From positions 1-16,876 of the forward strand of contig JAMOPX010000079.1 of assembly GCA_027064285.1 (NCBI GenBank): a stretch of DNA of 16,876 nucleotides, read 5' to 3'. The notes below the pieces were generated by a model, which saw only the letters and a program-made list of their open reading frames with translations, made no database searches and was not told where the DNA came from. Positions 1 to 8,543 of this stretch are shown here, piece by piece. The first letter of the stretch is position 1; every line of letters starts with the position of its first letter. Position numbers and translations under genes: made by a program. The DNA is from Desulfobacterales bacterium (GTDB lineage: Bacteria; Desulfobacterota; DSM-4660; Desulfatiglandales; JALVZP01).

Positions 1-2
1 GA

Positions 3-425
3 AGTCTTATAAAAAGCATCTCTGAACATATAACCCAGATAGATAATGAACTCAAAAGGTTTTACAAAGAACATCCTTATAATCTTCCTATTTCTATGCT
101 CTGGCATTCCTTAGGATTTGTTTGTGGAATAATCCAATGTTGGTTATTTATGTGGGTTTTAACAAAAGAAAGCTCTATTGTCATTGCTTCTGGAATATGG
201 CTCTTAGGCACCTGGATTGACCTTGTAGGATTTGCTATTCCAAGTCATGTAGGTGTAATAGAAGCAGGAAGGGCTTTGGTGTTTAAGGTAATGGGATTTG
301 AAGCATCCTTAGGACTTGCCTTTGGACTTGCCCTAAGGATTGAGCAGCTTTTTTGGGCAGGGGTTGGATTATTAATCTATATGTGGTATCTGATTAAAAA
401 TTCTCATCTCAGGAGGGAAAAATGA
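3..425 (+). CDS. Lysylphosphatidylglycerol synthase-fold (flippase-like) membrane protein, HpnL-like, 3' part
   Basis: The frame is open from base 3, so the gene begins before the window and only its last 140 residues are seen. It shows a hydrophilic stretch with DNELKRFYKEHP, then three or four hydrophobic segments, and the loop PSHVGVIEAG followed by LALRIEQLFW. This matches the family pattern (PG-x-x-GV-x-E, then an R-x-x-x-L-x-x segment) of LPG-synthase-type transmembrane proteins (UPF0104), which includes hopanoid-cluster HpnL. Members are inner-membrane proteins thought to move or modify lipids. The stop codon overlaps the next start (ATGA), so the two are in one operon. The HpnL-like call rests on the motif plus the downstream RND gene. 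A generic UPF0104 protein is the alternative. Confidence 0.75.
   Translation, partial: SLIKSISEHITQIDNELKRFYKEHPYNLPISMLWHSLGFVCGIIQCWLFMWVLTKESSIVIASGIWLLGTWIDLVGFAIPSHVGVIEAGRALVFKVMGFEASLGLAFGLALRIEQLFWAGVGLLIYMWYLIKNSHLRREK
411..416 (+). promoter_or_regulatory. Strong Shine-Dalgarno for the DUF2147 gene
   Basis: AGGAGG lies five bases before the ATG at 422, inside the last codons of the upstream gene. It fixes this start despite the 4-base ATGA overlap. Confidence 0.8.
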
Positions 426-886
426 TTAGATTCAGAATGATTTTTCTGTTTTTTATATTATTCTTTTTTATTTCTATCGCCCATGCATTTCAGGCAGATG
501 ATATACTGGGAAAATGGATCACAACTGATAAAGACGCGGTGATAGAATTTTACAAATGCGGGGATAAATATTGTGGAAAGATAGTATGGGCAAAAGATTC
601 TGATAAAAAAGACATACACAATCCTGATCTATCCCTTAGAAACAGGCCTCTTTTAGGAGCAACCATATTAGAAGATTTTGTCTTTAATGGCAAAGATGAA
701 TGGGTAAAAGGGCGGATATACAACCCTGATGATGGGAAAAAATACAGGTGTAAATTAATGATGAATTCTGATGGCGTTCTTAAAGTTAGGGGTTATCTTT
801 TAGTCCCATTCCTTGGAAAAACAGTGGAATGGAGAAGAGTAAATGAATTTTCTAAGTATCATAAAGGAGGAAAGAGCCATGATTAA
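422..886 (+). CDS. Secreted DUF2147-family protein
   Basis: A 154-residue protein with a clear Sec signal peptide: basic start, hydrophobic residues 6-20, cleavage likely after AHA at 20-22. The mature part has the DUF2147 pattern: GKW near 30-32, an IEFYKCGDKYCGKIVW block with Cys46 and Cys51, IYNPDDGKKY at 99-108 and KVRGY at 121-125, ending with a GKTVEW motif. The fold is expected to be a small lipocalin-like or beta-barrel periplasmic domain. No enzymatic function is established for the family. It sits between a flippase-like gene and a TolC gene, overlapping both, so it probably serves the same envelope-lipid process. Cys46/Cys51 could form a disulfide, but this is inferred from spacing only. 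Confidence 0.85.
   Translation: MIRFRMIFLFFILFFFISIAHAFQADDILGKWITTDKDAVIEFYKCGDKYCGKIVWAKDSDKKDIHNPDLSLRNRPLLGATILEDFVFNGKDEWVKGRIYNPDDGKKYRCKLMMNSDGVLKVRGYLLVPFLGKTVEWRRVNEFSKYHKGGKSHD
863..870 (+). promoter_or_regulatory. Shine-Dalgarno that sets the TolC-like start
   Basis: AAAGGAGG lies eight bases before ATG 879. It argues against the earlier in-frame ATG at 843, which lacks such a site and would bury the signal peptide. Confidence 0.8.
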
Positions 887-2258
887 GAAAATCAATATCT
901 CGATGTTCTTGATCGGCTTTATTCTTTGTTTTACTTTTCATGGCTTCTGTGCGGAAAAGGCTAAAAAGAAATATTTGTTTACTTTAAAAGACCTAATAAA
1001 AAAGGCTATAGCTTATAGTCCAGAGATAAATGAAAGTAAAATGGAGATCTTGGCGTCTCAGATGGACTTACAACAGGTAAAAGCTGCTTATCTGCCTCGA
1101 TTAGACGTAAAGGCAATAGCAGGACCTGTGGAAGATGCAGATGAGCCAATAGTTAGAAGAGTAGGCAATAGCAATATATATAAGATTCATGATCCATACA
1201 ATGGTGGAATAGGGGTATTTGCCCGTTTGGATTTTACTCTTATCCAGCCTCTCTACACCTTTGGCAAGCTCTTTAATAACAAACAAGCAGCCCTTTACGG
1301 CGTAAAGACCCAGGAGTTTGAAGTCTTAAAAAAGAAAGTAGAGATTGCTTTGAGGGTAAAACAGCTATATTATGCACTTCTTATTTCAAGACAGGGAAAG
1401 CATGCAGCAGATGATACAGACAGCTTTTTTAATGATACAAAAAGGCTCATACAAAAGCTTTTAAAGATGGGGGCAGAAAATGTAACACAAAGTGATATAT
1501 ATAAAGTCGAAGCCTATAGGGCTGGAACCATAAGGGCCAAGGCTGAAGCAGAGAAAGGGGCAAAAGTGGCCTATTTTGCTTTAAAGTCCATGATAGGTCT
1601 TTCTCCTGATGAAGAGTTTGATGTAGTAAAAAAGAGCCTTGCAATAGACAAAAGCCAGCTTAAAGATCTTAAGTATTACATAGAACTTGCTTTTGCCAAC
1701 AGGCCAGATTATAAACAGCTAAAAGAGGCGCTTGAGGCAAAAGAGTTTGAAGTAAAAGCAGAAAAAAGCAATCTTTATCCTTCTTTCTTTGCTGCTCTTA
1801 CTGGTTCTATTGCAGGTGCTCCTGGTAGAGAAAAGTTTGATAACAAATATATCTCAGATGAATTTAACCATTCTTATGCAGGAATCATATTTGGTATGAA
1901 ATGGGATTGGGATTTTGGCATAAAAAAGGCAAGGATTGATAAGAAAAGGGCAGAGTACAGAAAACTTTCTTTTACCAAAGAAAATGCGGAGATGGGTATC
2001 CCCATCCAGATAGCAGAATTATATCACGAGCTTAAAGAATGGCAAAAAGCAGCAGAGTCTTATCATCAAGCAGCAGTTTCAGCCAGAAAATGGGTGGTGT
2101 CTGCTATGTCAGAATTTGATATGGGGGTTGGAACTGCAGAAAATCTGCTTTTTGGGATAGAGAAATATGGAGATAATCAGGGTAAGTACTTAGAAAGCTT
2201 GTATAACTATCATATAACAATGGCGAGATTAGAAGCTGCTATAGGTAAAGTAGAGTGA
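879..2258 (+). CDS. TolC-family outer-membrane efflux protein
   Basis: A 459-residue protein, close to usual TolC size. The first ~25 residues are a signal peptide (basic MIKK, hydrophobic core, cleavage near FCA). Two outer-membrane-efflux repeats follow, roughly 34-250 and 260-455. Each starts with an LKDLIKKAIAYSP-like or LAFANRPDYKQLKEA-like helix and includes long amphipathic helices. LDFTLIQPLYTFGK (118-131) is the classic first beta-strand motif of the family, and the equivalent strand near 337-347 reads GIIFGMKWDWDFG. The protein should form a trimeric channel across the outer membrane and periplasm. The start at 879 overlaps the DUF2147 stop by 8 bases, and the stop overlaps the RND GTG start. 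A direct partnership with the following RND protein is likely but lacks a visible adaptor. Confidence 0.9.
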   Translation: MIKKINISMFLIGFILCFTFHGFCAEKAKKKYLFTLKDLIKKAIAYSPEINESKMEILASQMDLQQVKAAYLPRLDVKAIAGPVEDADEPIVRRVGNSNIYKIHDPYNGGIGVFARLDFTLIQPLYTFGKLFNNKQAALYGVKTQEFEVLKKKVEIALRVKQLYYALLISRQGKHAADDTDSFFNDTKRLIQKLLKMGAENVTQSDIYKVEAYRAGTIRAKAEAEKGAKVAYFALKSMIGLSPDEEFDVVKKSLAIDKSQLKDLKYYIELAFANRPDYKQLKEALEAKEFEVKAEKSNLYPSFFAALTGSIAGAPGREKFDNKYISDEFNHSYAGIIFGMKWDWDFGIKKARIDKKRAEYRKLSFTKENAEMGIPIQIAELYHELKEWQKAAESYHQAAVSARKWVVSAMSEFDMGVGTAENLLFGIEKYGDNQGKYLESLYNYHITMARLEAAIGKVE

Positions 2259-4975
2259 AAGAAAAACTAATAGATAAAATCTTTAAAAAACTCACTTCTT
2301 TTCAGACATCTCATCCTATATTAATAGTAAGCATTGCATTCATATTGAGCTTTCTTTCTTTTTACTATGCTTACAAGAAAATGGATTTTCTTACATCTCA
2401 AAAGGATCTTATTTCTCCAAAACGGAGATTAATGCAGTTGTATAAGAGATTCGATCAATTCGATGACTTAGACAAATTTATAGTAGTAATCCACCATAGA
2501 GACAAAAAAAAAGCTGTGGAATTTGCTAAGAAATTGGTCTCTATTCTGAAAAAGCAAAAGGATATGTATACAGATATTTTTTACAGGATTGATCCTAATA
2601 GATTTAAAAAGTGGGCACTTCTTTACTTAGATAAAGAAGACCTTCTGAATTTAGAAACGCAATTAAAAAACCACAAAGAGCTTATAGAAGATATAGTCAG
2701 GTCTCCAGATCTTATTCACATATTAGAAGCGATTAATAAAGAGATGTCTCGCAGAATGATAGGAGAGCTTTTTACCGGATTTTTGGAAGAAGAGAGAAAA
2801 GAAAATGGAAAACCAATGGATCTGAGCTTTCTGATAAACCTGCTTCAGGACATGCTCAATTGGTTAGAGGGTAATACCGAGTATTTATCCCCGTGGTCAA
2901 GCCTTTTTTCCAAAAAGGGATTAGATGAAGAAGAGGGATATTTTTGGACAGAGCATAAAAAATATTTGTTAGTATTTGTTACCCCAAAGCAGAGTGGGGA
3001 AGGTTTTGTTAGTGCAAGACATTCTTTGGTGGCTCTTCGTAAGACAATCTCTTCTCTTAAAAAGTCTTATCCAGGCATAGAGGTAGGTGTTACAGGGCCT
3101 GAAGCACTGAATATGGATGAGATGTATATCGCTCTGAGGGACATGACAATTGCTACTATTATTTCTATGACAGGGCTTATATTATTGCTTGGTCTGTTCT
3201 GGAGAGGGATAAGAAGACCGATTTTAGAGATGATAGAGTTAACAGTTGCTCTGGCTATAACCACGGGCTTAACTACTCTTACTATAGGACATCTTAATAT
3301 ACTGTCTATTACTTTTGCTCCACTGCTTTTAGGATTAGGTATAGATTATGGAATACATTGGCTTGCAAGATATCAGGAGGAAATAAATTATACCGGCCTT
3401 AACAAAAAGGAGGCGATTCAGAAGACCATGCTAAAGATGGGTCCAGGGATATTGCTTGCTGGATTTACTGCAGCTTTATCTTTTTTACCTTTAGTTTTTA
3501 CAAGATTTTTAGGACTTATAGAGCTTGGAATAATTACTTCTATTGGAATGGTTCTTACTACTATAACTACTTTATGTTTATTGCCATCCTTAGTAGTTCT
3601 TTTTGATAAAGAAAGAAAAAGTTATGCTGGAAAAAGTATATTATTGGTTGGTTCAAAGATTAGACCTACTTTAAAGATTACTGAAAAGATCTCTTATATT
3701 ATTTTAAGTGCAGGAATACTTTTTACTTTTTTTTCTATCTTAGGAGCAAAAAATGTTAAATTTGACTTAAATATGTTAAACTTGCAATCTAAACATGCAG
3801 AGTCTGTTATATGGGAAAAAAAACTACTCGCCGAGTCTAAAAGGTCCAGTATGTATGGAGCTATATTTGTAAGATCCTTAGATGAGATCGATAGCATAGA
3901 AAGAAAAATCAAATCTCTTCCTTCTGTATCAGGGGTGCTTAGTATAAAAGATTTGCTTCCTGAAAACCAAAAAGAAAAGCTCAAAATACTGCATAATATA
4001 AGGCCTTTTGTCAAAGATCTCAAATTTTCTCCTCTTAATTCTGATGATATTGCCCTTTATAGACTGGAAGATGTCCTAAAAAGGATCAGGTTTAAAATGT
4101 TACCTTCCGCTGCAAAAAAATGGGGTGTAGATAAACCTGCAAAGGTTCAGATGCAGAAAGTAAGAGATTTAATAGCAAAAATAAGAAATAAAATATACAC
4201 AAAAGATAAAGATGTAGTGCTTGTAAGACTTAAAAGCTTTGAGCGTAAGCTAATAGAAGACTTAAAAGATAAATTTTCTATAATTAAACAAAACATAGAA
4301 ATTCATGAGATGACAATAAAAGATCTTCCAGAACCTATAAAAAAGAGGTTCATCAGTGATGATGGAACATATCTTATAAGAATATTTCCGAATGGAGATA
4401 TATGGGATCCATCTTTCTTAGAAAGATTTGTTCATGATATAAGATCAATTGATCTTGATGCAATAGGAGATCCTGTAACCCTTTATGTATTTACAAAGGC
4501 CTTTAGAGATGCATGTATAAAGGCGGCTGTGTATGCAATTTTATTTATTTTTATACTTCTTCTTTTTACTTTAAAAGATTTTGTTTATTCACTATTGGTT
4601 ATGATACCTTTAATCTTAGGTACATTATGGACTATGGGGCTTATGGATCTCTTTCATGTGAATTTTAATCTTGCCAACAGTCTTTTTTTACCGCTTATTG
4701 TGGGAGCAGGGGTCGAATATGGCATAATAATCATTAGAAGGTGGAGAGAGCTAAAAAATCAAAGTATAGGAGATCATGTGTTATTCCCATTCAGTACTAT
4801 AAAAGGCGTTTTGTTGGCAGGATTAACCACAACCGTGGGATTTGGTAGCCTTATTATATCAGATCATCAAGGCATCTACAGTCTCGGACTTTTGGCAGTA
4901 ATAGGTAGCCTCTGTATATTACTGGCAGCAATACTTTTTCTGCCATCGCTTTTGTATATATTAAATAGAGGATAG
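2255..4975 (+). CDS. MMPL/RND-superfamily exporter, HpnN-like
   Basis: A 906-residue protein starting with GTG that overlaps the preceding stop (GTGA), suggesting translational coupling. Architecture is a duplicated RND half: TM1 at ~21-40, a large periplasmic loop ~41-295, five TM helices ~296-450, TM7 at ~478-496, a second loop ~500-750, and five TM helices ~755-903. The TM4 motif GLGIDYGIHW (361-370) has the conserved Asp364. The second-half equivalent, GAGVEYGIII (817-826), carries Glu821 instead. The large loops and overall length match hopanoid-transport HpnN and MMPL lipid exporters better than the ~1,040-residue drug pumps. It probably moves a lipid from inner to outer membrane using proton flux. 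Hopanoids are the best guess from the HpnL-like neighbour, but no hopanoid biosynthesis gene is in view. Confidence 0.85.
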   Translation: MKEKLIDKIFKKLTSFQTSHPILIVSIAFILSFLSFYYAYKKMDFLTSQKDLISPKRRLMQLYKRFDQFDDLDKFIVVIHHRDKKKAVEFAKKLVSILKKQKDMYTDIFYRIDPNRFKKWALLYLDKEDLLNLETQLKNHKELIEDIVRSPDLIHILEAINKEMSRRMIGELFTGFLEEERKENGKPMDLSFLINLLQDMLNWLEGNTEYLSPWSSLFSKKGLDEEEGYFWTEHKKYLLVFVTPKQSGEGFVSARHSLVALRKTISSLKKSYPGIEVGVTGPEALNMDEMYIALRDMTIATIISMTGLILLLGLFWRGIRRPILEMIELTVALAITTGLTTLTIGHLNILSITFAPLLLGLGIDYGIHWLARYQEEINYTGLNKKEAIQKTMLKMGPGILLAGFTAALSFLPLVFTRFLGLIELGIITSIGMVLTTITTLCLLPSLVVLFDKERKSYAGKSILLVGSKIRPTLKITEKISYIILSAGILFTFFSILGAKNVKFDLNMLNLQSKHAESVIWEKKLLAESKRSSMYGAIFVRSLDEIDSIERKIKSLPSVSGVLSIKDLLPENQKEKLKILHNIRPFVKDLKFSPLNSDDIALYRLEDVLKRIRFKMLPSAAKKWGVDKPAKVQMQKVRDLIAKIRNKIYTKDKDVVLVRLKSFERKLIEDLKDKFSIIKQNIEIHEMTIKDLPEPIKKRFISDDGTYLIRIFPNGDIWDPSFLERFVHDIRSIDLDAIGDPVTLYVFTKAFRDACIKAAVYAILFIFILLLFTLKDFVYSLLVMIPLILGTLWTMGLMDLFHVNFNLANSLFLPLIVGAGVEYGIIIIRRWRELKNQSIGDHVLFPFSTIKGVLLAGLTTTVGFGSLIISDHQGIYSLGLLAVIGSLCILLAAILFLPSLLYILNRG

Positions 4976-4983
4976 AAAGCTAC

Positions 4984-5985
4984 ATGTCCCATAGATTAAA
5001 AATAAGTGAAATGATAATTGGTGGAATAAAATTCTTTAAGTATTTGTTAACAGGAGGACTTTTTAACATAAACTTAGAGGTAACAAAGAGATGCAACGCT
5101 AAATGTGATTTTTGTGATTACTGGAAAGAAGTCCCTCCTAAGGAATTGAAGGATTATGTATGTGTAGTGAAAAAACTTGATCCTCTTTCTGTAAGTCTTA
5201 CAGGTGGAGAACCTCTTCTTAGGAAAGACTTAGAAGATATTATTTATAACTTACGTCAAAATTTTGGTTTTCTGTATATCTCTCTGATTACTAATGCCTC
5301 ACTGCTTTCCTATGAGAGGGGTTTAAGGCTTTGGGATGCAGGTCTTAATGAACTTTCTATATCTTTGGATTACTTAGACAAAAGACATGATAATACGCGG
5401 AAGATTCCCGGATTAACAGAACATATCTTAGATGTTTCTCCAAGACTTGCTGAGGCAGGTGTGAATATATGTTTTAATGTGGTTATCAAGAATGACAACC
5501 TGAAAGATGTGCCAAAGATAATACAATGGGCAGCAGAAAGGAGAATAAAGGTATCACTCAGTACCTATAACTGGTGGAGGACAAATAATAGGGATCATGC
5601 TGTAAGAGAAGAACAAATGGAAGAGCTTTTGCATCTGATCTCTACTATAAAAGAGCTTAAAAGAGAGCTGGGAAATGTAATTACCAGCGACTATTACTTG
5701 GATAGAATACCTGTATTTTTTCAGAAGGGAGGAGTTCCTGGATGCACAGCAGGCCTAAATTGGGTTCAGGTAACCCCTGATGGCATGATAAAAAGGTGTT
5801 CAGACCATCCTGTAAGATGTTCCTATAAAGAGTGGAGAAAAGATCTTTTTTCTCCTACAGACTGTGATAAGTGCTGGTATTCCTGCAGAGGAGCAGCTCA
5901 AGAGCCTTGGACTTTCTTTAGGTTCATAAGAGAAGCAAATGATGCTCTTAATCCTTATTGCTTAAAAAAAGCCCTTTCAAGATGA
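4984..5985 (+). CDS. Radical SAM protein with Cys-rich (SPASM/twitch-like) C-terminus
   Basis: A 333-residue protein beginning eight bases after the RND stop, so in the same operon. The radical SAM cluster motif CxxxCxxC is Cys37, Cys41 and Cys44 (RCNAKCDFCDYWKE). GGEP at 74-77 contacts SAM in the family. The C-terminal third has Cys254, Cys272, Cys279, Cys294, Cys297, Cys301 and Cys326, a pattern like the auxiliary Fe-S cluster domains of SPASM/twitch enzymes. It has neither the B12-binding domain of HpnJ-type enzymes nor the N-terminus I would expect of HpnH, so I do not name it as either. The position next to lipid-export genes suggests it modifies the exported lipid or a partner protein. 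Its substrate cannot be read from sequence. Its 3' end overlaps the convergent gene by 9 bases. Confidence 0.85.
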   Translation: MSHRLKISEMIIGGIKFFKYLLTGGLFNINLEVTKRCNAKCDFCDYWKEVPPKELKDYVCVVKKLDPLSVSLTGGEPLLRKDLEDIIYNLRQNFGFLYISLITNASLLSYERGLRLWDAGLNELSISLDYLDKRHDNTRKIPGLTEHILDVSPRLAEAGVNICFNVVIKNDNLKDVPKIIQWAAERRIKVSLSTYNWWRTNNRDHAVREEQMEELLHLISTIKELKRELGNVITSDYYLDRIPVFFQKGGVPGCTAGLNWVQVTPDGMIKRCSDHPVRCSYKEWRKDLFSPTDCDKCWYSCRGAAQEPWTFFRFIREANDALNPYCLKKALSR

Positions 5986-6549
5986 GTTCCAATCTATCAT
6001 CTTTTCCAGCTCATGCCATCCTTTTACCTTTATAAAGGGGTGAGGTTTTTGGTTCCATGGCTGTTCAAAGATAATAGGTGTTATAGAAGCCTTTTCTAAT
6101 ATGAAGCAGGTTTCAAGCCTATCTTCTACAAAATACTTGATGCCATATTCCTTAAGTAAGGGGGCTTTTTCTTCATGAGTTCCTGTGGCGACAATATCAA
6201 AATTATCTCTTTTCAGATATTTTTCTACCCATTTTTGTATTCCGCTCTTATCTGGTCTGGCTGTTACAAACAGTATCCTATTTATTTCAGAAAGTTTTTT
6301 TAATACCTGAATTGAGCCTTTTACAGGTTTTATCCCCATATCAACAGGTTCATACAGAATTTTTTTTGCAAGATCTATGAGTATCTCTTCATTCATATTT
6401 ACTATTTTTGCAAGTTCATATTCTTTTATGTCCTCATAACTTACTTTTATTCCATACTTATTTCTGAGTTCTTTTATAAATGCACCAATAGTATCAGCAA
6501 AAACCCCATCTATATCAAATGCTATTTCTTTTGGCTTTATCCTATGCAT
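5977..6549 (-). CDS. HAD-superfamily hydrolase, 5'-nucleotidase (NT5C/YqfW)-like
   Basis: A 190-residue cytosolic protein. Motif I is FDIDGVFADT with nucleophile Asp12 and general acid/base Asp14. Motif II is VTARP with Thr96. The motif III lysine is likely Lys128 (HEEKAPLL). Motif IV is VEDRLET with Asp143. The order and the ARP after motif II match the 5' deoxyribonucleotidase-like NT5C group, which removes phosphate from nucleoside monophosphates. The ATG overlaps the RNase stop by 8 bases, so both are co-transcribed. A nucleotidase next to an exoribonuclease that releases nucleoside 5'-monophosphates makes sense for nucleotide recycling, but that link is inferred. Another small-molecule phosphatase remains possible. 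Confidence 0.75.
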   Translation of the reverse strand: MHRIKPKEIAFDIDGVFADTIGAFIKELRNKYGIKVSYEDIKEYELAKIVNMNEEILIDLAKKILYEPVDMGIKPVKGSIQVLKKLSEINRILFVTARPDKSGIQKWVEKYLKRDNFDIVATGTHEEKAPLLKEYGIKYFVEDRLETCFILEKASITPIIFEQPWNQKPHPFIKVKGWHELEKMIDWNSS

Positions 6550-8539
6550 ATTCTAATTCAATGGTATCTTTCCAAGGATCAGCCTTTTTCACATTTACCC
6601 ATATTTCAGTTCCAGGAGAAAGAATAATACCTGATCTCTTTTTTATTTCTGCTATGAGTAATACTTCTGGCAAAATTATTCTGTATTTTTTCTTTAGCTC
6701 ATCTAATACAATAGCCTTTTGTCTTTTTCCTATGTGTTGAGAAAGATATTTTATTATCCAATAACGGATCCTGCTTTTTGTTATTGCCTGTAACTCTTTT
6801 ACTGCTGGTTCTACCTCCATTCTAATCTCTTCTAATTCTTTAGTAGTGTAGAAGGGTGTTTTTTTGAAAATAAGACTTTTTAATTGTCTTTGAACAACTA
6901 AATCTAAGTATCTTCTCAGAGGGGATGTGGCTTGAGTATATACATCCAATCCCAAGACATTGTGAGGAGCAGGAGTAGTGCTTATAAACATTGGCCCAAA
7001 TCTTCTTATTTGTTGAATTGCATGATAAATTTTGTTTTCTCCCTCTTGGATTGGCACAATATCTACAACTTTATCCTGGGTTCGAAAAAGCATAGGAATA
7101 TTTTTTTCAAGACATATCTTTGCACAAAGCCAATTATATAATATCATAAATTCAGCAACTATGATATGAGCTGGTGTGTCTTGAGGAATCAATTTAATAA
7201 AAAATTCTTTCTCTCCAAATATGATCCTTACTTCTGGGAGAGATATATTTATTGCTCCCTTTTTACTTCTTTTTTCTCTAAGCACTATGGCCAATCTGTA
7301 AAGTTCGCGAAATTTTTCATCTTTTTCTTCACCCAAGATTTTATCTACCATGTCATAACTGAATTGCTCTTTTACTTTTATAACAGTTGGAACAAACTCA
7401 TAATCCCTTATATTTCCTGCACGATCCATTTTTACGAACAGAGATATAGCAAGTCGTGGCTCCCCTTTTTTTAGACTTAAAAATTCATGAGAAAGCTCTT
7501 CCGGAATCATAGGAATTTGTCTGCGTGGCAAGTAACAGGAACTCCCTCTCCTTCTCGCTTCTAAATCAATAGCACTATTAATAGGTATCCATTCTGAAAC
7601 ATCGGCTATATGAATCCCAACTTTTATTTCTTCTTTATTTATCTCTATGCTTAAAGCATCATCAAAATCCTTGGTATCTTCACTGTCTATTGTAAATATT
7701 TCATGATCTTCTAATACTTTTCTCCCTGTGAGATTAAAATGCCCTTCTTTTATTTTTTTGACCTCATCTTTTATTTTTGCACTGAAAGACAAAGGTATTT
7801 TCTTTTTTATAAGTTCTATGTTTTCATCCTCTTCCCACACCCCAAGTTTTACTAAAAGGTCTTTTATGGAATTAAGATTAGAGATGCCAATTTTTGACAA
7901 AATTTCCAAGCCAATTTCATAATCTTTTGCTTCTTTTGCAAACAAGAACATGTCTGACAATATTTTTATGATGTAATCGGCAAAATCAGGCTTTTCAATG
8001 TCTTTATCCTCCAAAACACTCTTTATCCAAGAACTTCCTTTTTCTATTAATTCTTTTTTTGTCTTTTCTTCTTCCTTTTGCTGTATGATACGAGCTATTT
8101 GCTCTTCTGTATTGGGAATAAATAAACCGTTTTTCAGTTTAAAATATAACTTATCTTCAAAAAGAGCCCTTATAACGGCGGATATATGTGCATCTAAGAT
8201 CTCTTTACCAAATACAAGCTGGGCTAAGTCCTCATTCCTAAATATCTCTTTTTCGTCTTTTACAAGCTCCCATAATTCTTTTACATTTACCTCTTCCTTT
8301 AATTTTTCTCTTTCTTTTTCTGCCTTAGAGAGATATTCTAAGAGCTCTGATCTGGATCTTGAAATATCTATCATGCTCTTAGAAGCAAAGAGTACTCTGT
8401 TGCTGGAAATGTTCATTTCTTTATTATTTGCAGTTAAGACGTGAATTTTGTTTTTCTTTTTATTTATGCACAAAGCACAAATAAGGCGTCCTTCTTCTAT
8501 GAACTCTACTATCCTTCCCTCTATCTTGTCTGTTATCAT
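6542..8539 (-). CDS. RNase II/RNase R-family 3'-5' exoribonuclease
   Basis: A 665-residue protein. The RNB catalytic motif IDSEDTKDFDDAL places Asp285, Asp291, Asp293 and Asp294 with the same spacing as E. coli RNase II Asp201/207/209/210, so the metal site is complete. YTQATSPLRRY at 534-544 holds the conserved arginine of the RNA-binding motif. The N-terminal ~250 residues are not typical cold-shock domains: a short beta-rich start, a charged coiled segment (68-83), and a winged-helix-like region (~85-145). The C-terminus (~600-662) looks like one short S1-like domain, without the lysine-rich RNase R tail. It degrades RNA to 5'-monophosphates in the cytosol. The product of the HAD gene downstream could act on these. 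The start follows the broken upstream frame by four bases. No strong Shine-Dalgarno is seen. Confidence 0.85.
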   Translation of the reverse strand: MITDKIEGRIVEFIEEGRLICALCINKKKNKIHVLTANNKEMNISSNRVLFASKSMIDISRSRSELLEYLSKAEKEREKLKEEVNVKELWELVKDEKEIFRNEDLAQLVFGKEILDAHISAVIRALFEDKLYFKLKNGLFIPNTEEQIARIIQQKEEEKTKKELIEKGSSWIKSVLEDKDIEKPDFADYIIKILSDMFLFAKEAKDYEIGLEILSKIGISNLNSIKDLLVKLGVWEEDENIELIKKKIPLSFSAKIKDEVKKIKEGHFNLTGRKVLEDHEIFTIDSEDTKDFDDALSIEINKEEIKVGIHIADVSEWIPINSAIDLEARRRGSSCYLPRRQIPMIPEELSHEFLSLKKGEPRLAISLFVKMDRAGNIRDYEFVPTVIKVKEQFSYDMVDKILGEEKDEKFRELYRLAIVLREKRSKKGAINISLPEVRIIFGEKEFFIKLIPQDTPAHIIVAEFMILYNWLCAKICLEKNIPMLFRTQDKVVDIVPIQEGENKIYHAIQQIRRFGPMFISTTPAPHNVLGLDVYTQATSPLRRYLDLVVQRQLKSLIFKKTPFYTTKELEEIRMEVEPAVKELQAITKSRIRYWIIKYLSQHIGKRQKAIVLDELKKKYRIILPEVLLIAEIKKRSGIILSPGTEIWVNVKKADPWKDTIELEYA

Positions 8540-8543
8540 GGCT

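Noticed and set aside
843..878. Upstream ATG as TolC start
   Set aside because: It has no ribosome site and adds 12 residues before the signal peptide; ATG 879 has AAAGGAGG.
6932..8444. Plus-strand open frames across the RNase gene
   Set aside because: They are antisense to a gene with complete catalytic motifs and show low-complexity Ser/Phe-rich translations.
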